Shown one piece after another: positions 53,006 to 64,000 of a stretch of DNA of 64,000 bases. Position numbers and translations under genes: made by a program. The stretch comes from Nocardiopsis kunsanensis DSM 44524. GTDB taxonomy: Bacteria > Actinomycetota > Actinomycetes > Streptosporangiales > Streptosporangiaceae. Below the pieces are notes generated by a model, which searched no databases, had not been told where the DNA came from, and saw only the letters and a program-made list of their open reading frames with translations. Every line of letters begins with the position of its first letter. The stretch's first letter is position 1. The stretch lies in assembly GCF_000340965.1 (NCBI RefSeq), contig NZ_ANAY01000018.1, positions 1-64,000 of the forward strand, in the 5' to 3' direction.

Positions 53006-54022
53006 ATGTCCATGTCGCAACCCGGTAACTCCACCGTTCCCGACCGCAACCTCGCGTTGGAACTGGTCCGTGTCACCGAGACGGCCGCGCTCGCGGCCGC
53101 CCGCTGGGTGGGCAAAGGCGACAAGAACGGCGCGGACGGCGCTGCGGTCCGCGGCATGCGGCACATGATCAGCACCGTGTCGATGAACGGCACCGTCGTC
53201 ATCGGCGAGGGCGAGAAGGACAACGCCCCCATGCTCTACAACGGGGAGAACGTCGGCGACGGCGGCGGGCACGACTGGGACGTCGCCGTCGACCCGGTCG
53301 ACGGCACCACCCTGACCGCGAACGGTATGCCCAACGCGGTGGCGGTGATCGCGTTGAGCCCGCGCGGGACCATGTTCGACCCCTCCGCGGTCTTCTACAT
53401 GGAGAAGCTGGCGACCGGCCCCGAGGCCGCCGAGGTCGTCGACATCACTGCGCCCGTCGGCGACAACGTGCGCGCGGTGGCCCGTGCGAAGGGCAAGACG
53501 CCGCAGGACGTCACGGTCGTCATCCTCGACCGCCCGCGCCACCAGCAGATCGTGGAGGAGGTGCGCGAGGCCGGGGCCCGCATCAAGTTCATCAGCGACG
53601 GCGACGTGGCGGGCGCGATCATGTCCGCCCGCGCCGGTACCGGGGTGGACCTGCTGCTGGGGATCGGCGGTACCCCGGAGGGCATCATCACCGCCTGCGC
53701 CATGAAGTGCCTCGGCGGGGCCATCCAGGGACGCCTGTGGCCCAAGGACGACGCCGAACGGCAGCAGGTGATCGCCGCCGGGCACGACGTGGACCGGGTC
53801 CTGACCACCGACGACCTGGTCTCCTCCGACGACGTGTTCTTCGCCGCGACGGGGATCACCGAGGGAGAGCTCGTGGACGGGGTGCGCTACGAGTCCACCC
53901 GCGTGCACACGGACTCGCTGGTCATGCGCGGGCGCAGCGGGACCGTGCGCCAGGTGCACAGCGAGCACCGTCTGAGCAAGCTCTCCTCCTACAGCGGCGT
54001 GGACCTGAGCACCGCTTCGTGA
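53006..54022 (+). CDS. glpX: class II fructose-1,6-bisphosphatase
   Basis: A 338-residue GlpX that removes the 1-phosphate from fructose 1,6-bisphosphate in gluconeogenesis. Family elements: [35 protein letters not shown] (metal-binding glutamates), [20 protein letters not shown] (metal-binding aspartates) and [20 protein letters not shown]. Two ATGs (53006 and 53012) follow GGAAGG; the first is given. A strong terminator follows. Confidence 0.97.
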   Translation: MSMSQPGNSTVPDRNLALELVRVTETAALAAARWVGKGDKNGADGAAVRGMRHMISTVSMNGTVVIGEGEKDNAPMLYNGENVGDGGGHDWDVAVDPVDGTTLTANGMPNAVAVIALSPRGTMFDPSAVFYMEKLATGPEAAEVVDITAPVGDNVRAVARAKGKTPQDVTVVILDRPRHQQIVEEVREAGARIKFISDGDVAGAIMSARAGTGVDLLLGIGGTPEGIITACAMKCLGGAIQGRLWPKDDAERQQVIAAGHDVDRVLTTDDLVSSDDVFFAATGITEGELVDGVRYESTRVHTDSLVMRGRSGTVRQVHSEHRLSKLSSYSGVDLSTAS

Positions 54023-54028
54023 GTTCCG

Positions 54029-54062
54029 GGCACGCGGGCGTCCCCCGGGGCGCCCGCGTGCC
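54029..54062 (+). terminator. terminator after glpX
   Basis: GGCACGCGGGCG (54029-54040) pairs with CGCCCGCGTGCC (54051-54062), a perfect 12-bp stem with a 10-base loop, seven bases after the glpX stop. Confidence 0.8.
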
Positions 54063-54620
54063 GCCCGAAGGGGCACGTGTGCCCTGCCGTGCGGGGCCGT
54101 CCGCTCAGGGAGGACAGGACGGGACGTGCACAGGACCCACGGGCAACGGGACCACCCGCGCGGCCGGGACGCCGAGGGCACGGACCCCTGAAGGGGGGCT
54201 CGGCTGCGAGGCCGCCCGGCGCGGGGAGTAACCTCGTTCCGAGCACATGAGAGCAGCTCACCGGCCGTGCTCGGGCCGGTACGGGCCCCGGGGCCGGCCT
54301 CGTTCCCGCAGAGGCACGCACCCGGGGCGCGGACGGTGAGCGTGCCGCCGGAACCCGGACATGAGGACACGTTCGTGGATGGTGCGTGTCCGCGAGCGGG
54401 CGCTCGCCCCGCCCTGCCCGGGTCCGTCCACCACCCCATGGGCCCGCAAGGAAGTCCGAGCCTTTCTCCGGGCCTTCTCTCCTGCCAACACATTCCCCAC
54501 CCTTCTCCCTGACAACAAACGACGGGCAACGATCGCGAACCATCCCGGGGGTGGTGGGCATCAGACCCACCGGTTCACCGCGCGATCCGCGCACCCGTTC
54601 AGTTCCCCGCCGGAGGTCCG
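54063..54620. other. gene-free region between glpX and the Gly/Pro-rich protein gene
   Basis: About 560 bases. No ORF has convincing coding character. The last part is less GC-rich and should contain the promoter of the next gene. Confidence 0.4.
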
Positions 54621-56399
54621 ATGTCCTTCCCCGATCCCCCACAGCAGCCCCAGTGGCAGCAGCAGCCCGGGCAGCCTGGGCCGGGGCAATCCCCGCAGGC
54701 CGGCGCCCCGGGTCAGCCCGGCGGCCCCGGTGCCCCTACCGGCCCGGGCGGTCCCGTCCCTCCCGGCGGTCCCGGTGGTCCGGGTGCGCCCATGCCCCCC
54801 GGCGGCCCCGCAGGCCCCGGCGGTCACGGTGCACCCATGCCTCCCGGCGGCCCGGGCGGTCCCTTCCCTCCCGGCGGCCCCCACGGCCACCCTTCCGGCG
54901 GTGCCGTGCCACCCGGCGGTGGCGGCGGCGGCCGTAAACGGTGGCTCATCCCCGTCGCGGCCACCACGGCCGTGCTCGTGATGGCGGGTGCAGTGTGGGC
55001 CTCGGTGTCCCTGCTGAACTTCGGCGGCAACCAACCCGAGGCCGTGCTCCCCGGCAACACCGTCGCGTTCGGTGAGGTCGACCTGTCCATCGACGGCAGC
55101 CAGGCGGTGGAACTCATGGAGTTCATCGACCAGCTCCCGGACGAGGTGGCCGAGGAGATCGACACCGGGGACGGCGACATGAACGAGCTCTTCGCCGACG
55201 TGTTCACCGATGCCTTCCCCGAGGCGGACAAGGCCTCGGTGAGCGAGTGGATCGGTGACGGCGCCGGCGCGGGCCTGTGGCCCTCCGACGACGAGGAGGT
55301 CGGTTCCGAGGCCGGTACCGCCGGCATGGGCAGTGTCATCGCGCTGTCGGTGGAGGACGAGTCCCTGGCCGAGGAGGACCTCTCCTCCCTCTCCGGCGAG
55401 TACGACGACCTCTACTACGAGATCACCGACGGTTTCGCGCTCCTGACCCCTGACGGCGCCTCCCTGGCCGACATGGAGCGCCAGGTGGAGGAGCACGGCA
55501 CGCTCGACTCCGCCGACGAGTTCTCCTCCGACGTCTCCGACCTGCCCTCCGGCAGCCTCGCCACCGCGTGGGGCGACCTGGGCGCACTGAGCGAGGTCGA
55601 GGGGCTCTCCGGGGAGTTCCAGGCCGGTACGGCCACCGGCCCGGCCGAGATCTCCGGCCGCGCCTCCGGGGCGCTGCACGTGGACGGTTCCTACCTCGAG
55701 GTGCAGTCCTCGGTCACGGACTGGTCGGTGGACGGCGCCGACATGACGTGGCTGTCCGAGGCCGAGACCGGCAGCGTCGAAGCCGTCGGCCGGCTCCCGG
55801 AGAACACCGTGATGGCCTTCGGGGCCACCGGTCTGGACAGTGCCCTCAGCGATGCCTACGACGACGGTGAGCTCGACTTCCTCACCGACAACCGCGACTT
55901 CCAGCAGATGGAGCGCCAGCTGAACTCGGTGGGAGCACACCTGCCGGAGGGCTTCGGTGCGCTCCTGGGAACCTCCACGGTCTTCGGCATCACCGGCCAG
56001 GGCTCCGACGGCTTCTTCGAGGGGACCGGCGGTCAGGAGTCCTTCATGTACCGGGCCGAGGGCGCCGACCAGCAGGTGCTGGAAGACTTCGTCAACGACC
56101 TGGTCGTGGGCCCCTACGGGCAGCCGCCCGCGATCGACGAGGAGGACGGCACCGTGGTGGTCCAGGAGGGTTCCAGTTCCACGGGCGCCCTCGCCGACGA
56201 CCCGGTGTTCGAGCAGACCATGCAGGAGATGGACGGGGCGGTCGTGTCCGGGTTCTTCGACCTGCGCCAGGTCCTGGAGCAGGGCTCGGACGTGGCCGAC
56301 CCCTCCCAGTGGGGCGCCGTCGGGCTCTCGGTGACCCCGAACGAGGAGGGCAACCAGCTCTCCGGTGAGCTGCGGTGGTCGCCCAGCGGCGGAGAGTGA
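54621..56399 (+). CDS. membrane-anchored protein with Gly/Pro-rich N-terminus (DUF3352-like)
   Basis: A 592-residue protein. Residues 1-103 are collagen-like low-complexity (PPGGPGGPGAPM), cytoplasmic. A single membrane helix follows (WLIPVAATTAVLVMAGAVWA, about 107-127), then an acidic extracytoplasmic domain of 465 residues. The pattern NTVAFGEVDLSIDGSQAVEL and VGRLPENTVMAFGATGLDSA resembles DUF3352 proteins, which contain two similar halves. Function unknown; such proteins are common in high-GC Gram-positives. ATG 54621 follows GGAGG. Confidence 0.85.
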   Translation: MSFPDPPQQPQWQQQPGQPGPGQSPQAGAPGQPGGPGAPTGPGGPVPPGGPGGPGAPMPPGGPAGPGGHGAPMPPGGPGGPFPPGGPHGHPSGGAVPPGGGGGGRKRWLIPVAATTAVLVMAGAVWASVSLLNFGGNQPEAVLPGNTVAFGEVDLSIDGSQAVELMEFIDQLPDEVAEEIDTGDGDMNELFADVFTDAFPEADKASVSEWIGDGAGAGLWPSDDEEVGSEAGTAGMGSVIALSVEDESLAEEDLSSLSGEYDDLYYEITDGFALLTPDGASLADMERQVEEHGTLDSADEFSSDVSDLPSGSLATAWGDLGALSEVEGLSGEFQAGTATGPAEISGRASGALHVDGSYLEVQSSVTDWSVDGADMTWLSEAETGSVEAVGRLPENTVMAFGATGLDSALSDAYDDGELDFLTDNRDFQQMERQLNSVGAHLPEGFGALLGTSTVFGITGQGSDGFFEGTGGQESFMYRAEGADQQVLEDFVNDLVVGPYGQPPAIDEEDGTVVVQEGSSSTGALADDPVFEQTMQEMDGAVVSGFFDLRQVLEQGSDVADPSQWGAVGLSVTPNEEGNQLSGELRWSPSGGE

Positions 56400-56403
56400 C
56401 TCG

Positions 56404-56426
56404 GGGGCCCCGGTCGCCGGGGCCCC
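56404..56426 (+). terminator. terminator after the Gly/Pro-rich protein gene
   Basis: GGGGCCCCGG (56404-56413) pairs with CCGGGGCCCC (56417-56426) around a 3-base loop. Confidence 0.75.
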
Positions 56427-56668
56427 TCCACCCGAACGTGCGGGGCCGTGTCCGTCAAGGGCGCGGCCCCGCGTCGTGTCCGGGCGGACGGCCCGGCTCA
56501 GGGATCCTCTCGGCAAAGACTGGGTACAAGTTCCCGGGCGAGCGAAATCCCTCCGGTTCGTTCTCCTTCTGTCGGGTAGCGCGCGTATGTGACCCTCCGG
56601 GCACGGAGGGTCACAGCGGCATGCCATGTGCGCCGTGTCAGGATGCGCATCCTTCAGGAGGGACCTTC

Positions 56669-58945
<2,277 letters not shown>

Positions 58946-58993
58946 CCGGGGACCGGTCCGGATGTGCACCGGACCGGCCCCGGTCCGTGCCCG

Positions 58994-59027
58994 GGGCCCG
59001 GCGTTCGCGTGATCGGACGCCGGGCCC
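58994..59027. terminator. bidirectional terminator between katE and the SCO7613-like gene
   Basis: GGGCCCGGCGT (58994-59004) pairs with ACGCCGGGCCC (59017-59027), 12-base loop. Confidence 0.8.
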
Positions 59028-59115
59028 TCTCCTGTGCGGGGACCGTTCCGTCCCCCGGAGAACCCTGGGGCAACCGGCCCCGCGCCCCAGGCCGCTCGCG
59101 GGCCCCAGCTCCCGG

Positions 59116-62100
59116 TCACCGCATCGCGGCGTAGGCGTGGCGCAGGTTCCGCAGTCCGCGCAGGCTCGCCTCGTAACGGGCGCCCACCGTGAGCAGCAGG
59201 GCTCCGACCACGGCGAACGGGAGCCAGTTGGGCAGCTCCACGAGCAGATCCACGAACGGCGTTCCGAACGCACGGACCGACACCACGAGCAGAGCCGCGC
59301 CCCCGGCGACCAACGGTGCCTTCAGACGTGCGCGCAGGCCCCACAGGGTGACGGCGAGCCCCACGGCGACGACCGCGAGGACGCGCCACGCGGGTTCGTC
59401 CTGCAGGACCGCCATGGCCGTCGAGGGTGTCAGGAGCAGCAGGAGTCCGCCGCCGTGCGCGAGCCAGCTGGAGGGCTGCGCCGACCGGTCGGCACGGCGG
59501 CTCCATTCCCACCCCACGGCCGTCGCCGCCAGTGCCGGCGGCACGGTGTAGGCCTCGGGCACCGTGACCTCCCAGGAGGCCAGGACGGTCCACAGGGCGG
59601 CGAACATGAGTCCGGTGCCGCACAGGGCCAGGAACCGGCGGTTCGGGCGCAGAGCACTGCACAGGGACACCACACCCAGGCACGCGAGCCCGAGTGCGGC
59701 GAGTTCGCCGCGCACCCCGGAGGAAACGGCGAGCACCAGGGCGATGACCGCCCACAGGGAAGCAGGGACCTCGGCTGCTTCCGACAAGGGGCTCCGGAGC
59801 CGGGGCGCGACCGCTGCGACGGCCGCGGTCAGGGCGATGGGCAGCAGCGCGGCGTGCTCCACCGGCAGCCCCAAGGTCAACGGGACCACCAGGGCGCAGC
59901 CACCAGTCGCTCCGGTGGCCACGGCGGTCGCGGTGACCGCGACCGGGACGGTACGGGCCAGGGCCGCGGCGACCGCACCCGCGACGGCGAGCGCGAGCAG
60001 GGCCACGACCGTGGTGGGGCCGGTGGCCAGCGACCATCCGAAGGCCCACACGAGCACGGACGCGCCCAGCAGGCCCGGGACCCACAGTTCGGCGGTGTAC
60101 CGCCGCTGCAGGGCGGCGGCGGTGGTCAGGCCGGCACCGACGGCGAGTGCGGTGAGAAGGGCGACCAGGAACGGCAGTTCCAGCACGATCGGGACGGGGA
60201 CGAGGGCCGCCGGGGCGATCAGGGACCCCGCCACCACACAGCGATCACGTGCGAGCACCCACGTCACGCACCAGGCCGCAGCAGCCGCGACCAGGACCGC
60301 GATGGCCGTGAGCAGCCCTTCGGAGGTCGAGGTTCCGAGCACGTCGTGGGCAGGAGCCCACAGGACCGGGTCAGGCGCGGCCCACACCCCGTGCACGCCG
60401 GGGCCGACCACGAGGAGCGGGGCCAGGGCCGGGCCCGCGACGAGCACGGTCGAGGGCATGAGCGCAACACCCGCGTACCGGGCGACACCACCGAGGCAGA
60501 GCCCGACGGCGGCGCAGAGCAGGGTCACCAGGGCCGCGGCCCACCACCATCCTGCGGAGGTTTCCGCGACCAGGGCGAGAACGAGCAGGTGCAGGGCGCC
60601 CACTGTCACCGTGGTGGCCCACAGGACGACCGCGGACACGTACAGGGACCGCGCGAGGTCGGGTTCTGTGGCGTCGCGGCCCGGGACACCGGTTCCCCGG
60701 ATGTTCGGTACGGCGCAGCGCAGGACGAGGAGCGCCCCCGTCACGAGCGTGAACAGGGCCAGGGCCGTGGTGTACGCCGAGGCCAGGGACCAGACCAGTC
60801 CCCACAGCAGCACGACGGTCCCCACCAGGACCGGGGCCCAGCGTGCCCGGGCCTGCACGCCCAGGCGGACCGGGAGCGCGATCAGGCCGGCGCCCACGGC
60901 CAGGGACGTGGCCACGGCGAGCAGGAACGGCGCTCCGAGCACGATCGGGAGCGGCAGGAGGGTGACCGGTGCGGTCAGGGCACAGACGAGGAGCCACGAG
61001 CGGCGGTCCAGGTGCCGTGTGAGGGCCAGGGCCGCGGCCCCGGCCACCAGGACCGCGACCACGGTGGCGGCCCCGCCGGAGACCGAGGTGTCCAGGACCG
61101 TGTGCGCCGGTTCCCACACGGTCGGGGCCGGGCCCGCGCTCGGACGGGGGATCAGCCGGGCCACCGGGGCGAGCGCGGGCCCCGCGACGAGCACCGTCAC
61201 GGGCATGAGGGCGGTCCCGACCGGGCGTGCGGCACCGCCCCGGCTCAGACCGAACGCTGCGCACAGCAGCACCACCGAGGACGCGGCCCACCACGGGGCG
61301 GTGGAGTTCCCGGGTGAGACCTCCAGGGTCAGGGCCAGGACGGCCACGTGGACCGCACCGACGGCCATGGCGAGGATCCACAGGACCAGGGCGCAGCAAC
61401 GCAGGACCCCGGCCACGGTGGTTCCCGGGGCGCTCTCGTCCTCGGACACCACCGGCCGGGGTACCGCGACACTGCGGTCCTGCCCACCCTCGCTCCCCTG
61501 CGCGGGTGCACGGCCGGCCAGGCGCAGACACACGAGGGCGAGCACCGCGAACAGCACCAGGGCCGCGACCAGGGAGTGCTGCACGGCCGTGGCCCACCAC
61601 AGACCGAGGACCAGGGTCGCGCAGCCGCCGGGGGCCAGTGCCCGGGTGCGGTGGCCGGGGATCCGGAACGGGGCCAGCAGCATGGCCGTGCCCAGGGCGA
61701 GGGTCCATGCGACGAAGACCCCGTGGGAGAGCCCGAGTAGGAGCCCCGCCGGAAGGAGGGTGAGCGGCACAGCGGCGGCCAGGTGGGGCAGCAGGTGTCC
61801 GGGGCTCAGGAAACGGACCGCGACCGCGCCGAGGACGGCGGCCGCAAGGACCGGCCCGAGTGCGACCAGTACGGTGTCGGGCGCTTCCCACCCGGCCCGC
61901 AGCACCTCGGTCGCCGGGCGGCCCAGCGGCTCCGTGCTGTCGGCCCACCACCAGCCGAGGGGGCCGGGGAAGAGCGCGTGGGAGGTCCGGGAAGCGGCCA
62001 GGGGTGCCAGGGCGAGCACGACGGCACAGACGTGCTCCGTGGCCTTCCCCGGCACACCGGGGGCCAGGAGGAGGCCCGCGGCACCGGCGAGCAGGAGGGC

Positions 62101-63183
62101 GGCACCCGCGGCCCACCCCGCCTCGGGGCCCAGGGGCAGGGTGAACGGCAGCCCCAGGAGCGCGAGCACCGCCATCACGACCGCACTCGTGCGCAGGCCG
62201 ACGGGGTCGGACACACGCAGCACCAGTGCGTCGGCGAGCGCGGTCGCGGCGACCACCGCCAGGAGCCAGACCGCGGAACCGGTAACGGGGAAAACCGAGA
62301 CCACGGTCAGGACAGGCACGGGTTGGGCGAGCACCACAGCGACGGGCACGTTGGAGTGCAGGGGCACGAGCCGTCCGTGCAGGGCCAGGAGCGCTGCCAC
62401 CACGACCGTGGCGCCGGCGGTGTACCCCACCGGATCGATGTCCTGCCCGAGCAGGACCCACAACAGGAGTGCGTCCACGGCGAGGAAGACCGCGAGCAGC
62501 GCACCCAGGGTCTGGGCCGTGGCCCGGAGCCCGCGCCGGTGCAGGGGGACGGCGATCCAGGCGATGGTGCCGGTCACACCCAGGAGCATGAGGACGCGGG
62601 CCCCGGTGTCGGCGGCGGTCCAGGCCCAGACGGCGAAGACGAGGGCGGCCACGGACATCAGGGCCGCGCCCAGGCCGAGAATGACGTTGCGCGCGGAGCG
62701 GCGACGGACCTCGGGTGCGGCGCCGGGGGTGCCGGAGGACCGGGACGAGCCGGGGGCGATCCGGGCCGGGGACGGCTCCTCACCCCGAAGGGCCCTGTCC
62801 GCCTCGACGCGGTGCGGCGCGGACGCGCCCGGCGCCTCGTACACGCCGGGTGCGCTACGGGCCACGTGTGGCTCGGCCGCGAACCCCTCGGGCACCACGG
62901 GGACCGAGGGAGCACCGTACGTACGGTGTGGTCCGTGTGACCCGGGGCTTTCCGTACCGCGGGGGTAGGCGGCCGCCGGGGACGTCGGGGGCATCACCTC
63001 GTCCGCCGGGGCCCGGGAAGCCACGTGCTGCGCAGAGGGCTCCTGGGCCCCGGGTGCACTACGCAGGCGCACGAGGATCTCCTCGCGCTCGGCCGCCAGC
63101 TTCCGGAAACGCCGGTCGAGCACCAGGAGCCGGCGGTCGATCCGGCGCAGGCGGGCCGCCAGGGGAGGCTCGTGTGTGTACAT
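59116..63183 (-). CDS. giant polytopic membrane protein, SCO7613 type
   Basis: A 1355-residue protein with a short N-terminal coiled segment (LRRIDRRLLVLDRRFRKLAA), a disordered Pro/Ala region to about 165, and then about thirty hydrophobic segments. It resembles the SCO7613 C-terminal-domain membrane proteins of actinomycetes. Two long regions repeat each other: VGTALMPVTVLVAGPALAP and following (about 680-830) against AGVALMPSTVLVAGPALAP (about 905-1060). This suggests growth by internal duplication. ATG 63183 is used. Function unknown. Confidence 0.85.
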   Translation of the reverse strand: MYTHEPPLAARLRRIDRRLLVLDRRFRKLAAEREEILVRLRSAPGAQEPSAQHVASRAPADEVMPPTSPAAAYPRGTESPGSHGPHRTYGAPSVPVVPEGFAAEPHVARSAPGVYEAPGASAPHRVEADRALRGEEPSPARIAPGSSRSSGTPGAAPEVRRRSARNVILGLGAALMSVAALVFAVWAWTAADTGARVLMLLGVTGTIAWIAVPLHRRGLRATAQTLGALLAVFLAVDALLLWVLLGQDIDPVGYTAGATVVVAALLALHGRLVPLHSNVPVAVVLAQPVPVLTVVSVFPVTGSAVWLLAVVAATALADALVLRVSDPVGLRTSAVVMAVLALLGLPFTLPLGPEAGWAAGAALLLAGAAGLLLAPGVPGKATEHVCAVVLALAPLAASRTSHALFPGPLGWWWADSTEPLGRPATEVLRAGWEAPDTVLVALGPVLAAAVLGAVAVRFLSPGHLLPHLAAAVPLTLLPAGLLLGLSHGVFVAWTLALGTAMLLAPFRIPGHRTRALAPGGCATLVLGLWWATAVQHSLVAALVLFAVLALVCLRLAGRAPAQGSEGGQDRSVAVPRPVVSEDESAPGTTVAGVLRCCALVLWILAMAVGAVHVAVLALTLEVSPGNSTAPWWAASSVVLLCAAFGLSRGGAARPVGTALMPVTVLVAGPALAPVARLIPRPSAGPAPTVWEPAHTVLDTSVSGGAATVVAVLVAGAAALALTRHLDRRSWLLVCALTAPVTLLPLPIVLGAPFLLAVATSLAVGAGLIALPVRLGVQARARWAPVLVGTVVLLWGLVWSLASAYTTALALFTLVTGALLVLRCAVPNIRGTGVPGRDATEPDLARSLYVSAVVLWATTVTVGALHLLVLALVAETSAGWWWAAALVTLLCAAVGLCLGGVARYAGVALMPSTVLVAGPALAPLLVVGPGVHGVWAAPDPVLWAPAHDVLGTSTSEGLLTAIAVLVAAAAAWCVTWVLARDRCVVAGSLIAPAALVPVPIVLELPFLVALLTALAVGAGLTTAAALQRRYTAELWVPGLLGASVLVWAFGWSLATGPTTVVALLALAVAGAVAAALARTVPVAVTATAVATGATGGCALVVPLTLGLPVEHAALLPIALTAAVAAVAPRLRSPLSEAAEVPASLWAVIALVLAVSSGVRGELAALGLACLGVVSLCSALRPNRRFLALCGTGLMFAALWTVLASWEVTVPEAYTVPPALAATAVGWEWSRRADRSAQPSSWLAHGGGLLLLLTPSTAMAVLQDEPAWRVLAVVAVGLAVTLWGLRARLKAPLVAGGAALLVVSVRAFGTPFVDLLVELPNWLPFAVVGALLLTVGARYEASLRGLRNLRHAYAAMR

Positions 63184-63575
63184 ACCGGCATCCTCACCGC
63201 AGCAGCGGTTCCGGCACATCGGTACGGATACTCAGTCGGCCTGAGCACGAGAACTACGACACACCCCGCAGTGGCCAGAAAGTAATTTACTCTCCGTTGT
63301 GAATGTGCAGCTCAGAAACCCTTGAGCTCGACACATTCCGTAATGTGCCCCAAACCACAGCAAAAACGGTGTTACGTACTCGTGACTGTGGTGCAGTCTG
63401 AGGGCGCTGCAACAGCATCCCCCCTCGCCGCGTGGGACTCCCGTACCGCGGACCGTGGAGCGGACCATCCGCCCCCTTCTTCCGCGCCATTGCCCGGGAC
63501 ACGCGGCCAGCGCGCAATCACGGCAGAACACGGCCTCACAAGGGCCGTGCCGTGCGTCTACGCGAAAGGGCGATC
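63184..63575. other. gene-free region between divergent genes
   Basis: About 390 bases, with an AT-richer section (63280-63380) likely to contain both promoters. I looked for the conserved core of a cyclic-di-AMP riboswitch and did not find it. Confidence 0.4.
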
Positions 63576-64000
63576 GTGCCACCCAACCCGTTCACACCAC
63601 GTCGGCTGAGCGCCATCGGTGCCGCCGCGGTGGTCGCGGTCTCGACGCTGTCGGCCGGGTCCTTGGCCCGGACCGGCGACGTCGGCCCCGGCGCGGCCTC
63701 CACGGCCGCAGTGCCGCCCGCGGCGGGAGCGGACGAGGACTTCTTCGCGCCCTCCCCCGGGGCCGGCGGGGACGAGCAGGGGGCCGAGCGCGAGCAGAAG
63801 CGCCCCGAGGCCGAGCAGACCACCGAGGAGTCCGCCCGCACCACGGACGGACAGGGCGGGGCGGCCCACGAACCCGAGCCGGAGCCCGAGGGCGAGAACG
63901 GGGGCGGGGACGAGGAACCCTCCCCCGCGGAGAGCCCCGCGCCGGAGTCCGGAACGCAGGGGCCCTCCACGGGCGAAGCCGACCCGGGGCCCGGGCCCCA
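63576..64000 (+). CDS. secreted or wall-associated protein, 5' part only
   Basis: Open to the window end (at least 141 codons). GTG 63576 follows AAAGGG. The N-terminus is a signal peptide: MPPNPFTPRRLSAIG, then a hydrophobic AAAVVAVSTLSAGSLA. After it comes a low-complexity region rich in Glu, Pro, Gly and Ala (EPEPEPEGENGGGDEEPSP), as often found before a catalytic or wall-binding domain. Codon third positions are almost all G or C. The functional domain lies outside the window, so no role is assigned. Confidence 0.75.
   Translation, partial: MPPNPFTPRRLSAIGAAAVVAVSTLSAGSLARTGDVGPGAASTAAVPPAAGADEDFFAPSPGAGGDEQGAEREQKRPEAEQTTEESARTTDGQGGAAHEPEPEPEGENGGGDEEPSPAESPAPESGTQGPSTGEADPGPGP

Noticed and set aside
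63184..63575. Cyclic-di-AMP riboswitch upstream of the secreted protein
   Set aside because: Such switches precede wall hydrolases in actinobacteria, but the conserved core was not found here.

Overview
The window is high-GC actinobacterial chromosome, most likely Nocardiopsis or a close relative. The sequence basis is strong G/C third-position bias, frequent GTG/TTG starts, an ectoine hydroxylase, an SCO7613-type giant membrane protein, an Arr rifampin ADP-ribosyltransferase and the conserved block ychF / xseB-xseA / ispH / glpX. I saw no rRNA, tRNA or CRISPR array.

Layout. (1) 1-3.2 kb is a broken mobile-element border: a small hypothetical protein, a Trp-repeat membrane protein, an excisionase-like HTH protein, a short GntR regulator cut by an IS5-type element, and a Nudix hydrolase. 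This GntR/Xis/Nudix combination resembles the control region of an actinomycete integrative element. (2) 3.9-11.2 kb is the most interesting part, a compact and unrecognised biosynthetic cluster: an 8-Cys ferredoxin, two in-frame pieces of an unknown protein separated by a UGA, three different tandem ATP-grasp ligases with short gaps or overlaps, a bidirectional terminator and a convergent MFS exporter. I infer a small peptide-like product made by successive ATP-dependent ligations and then exported. (3) 11.5-13.6 kb is an ArsR-SulP operon with a palindromic operator candidate. (4) 13.7-24.6 kb holds genes like a conjugation or type IV secretion apparatus (VirB4-like ATPase, TcpE/MinD fusion, small membrane protein, TcpC-like protein), all on the minus strand but split by a secreted HNH nuclease and a stand-alone ectD.

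(5) 24.9-31.8 kb: Uma2, VOC and membrane proteins lead into an IS island. Two related IS5-type elements flank a lower-GC MFS gene, then a small unknown gene, then an ISAs1-type element with a frameshifted transposase. (6) 32.9-38 kb is stress and resistance functions: a DHA2 drug exporter, arr, a membrane protein, and an ECF sigma factor paired with a DGPF/YCII protein. (7) 38.2-42.7 kb: an SDR, a VapBC-type toxin-antitoxin pair bracketed by direct repeats (the first also preceded by a degenerate copy of the ychF 3' end), an LLM flavin oxidoreductase and a PhzF protein. (8) 42.9-64 kb is mostly conserved housekeeping: ychF, FkbM methyltransferase, rmuC, DUF6542-like protein, xseBA, a tandem repeat block, an Ala/Pro/Glu-rich protein, ispH, DUF4245-like lipo/membrane protein, TetR regulator, glpX, a Gly/Pro-rich membrane protein, katE, an SCO7613-like protein and the 5' part of a secreted protein running off the edge.

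All calls are from reading the sequence and translations. No database searches were possible, so family names rest on recognised motifs and are graded by confidence.
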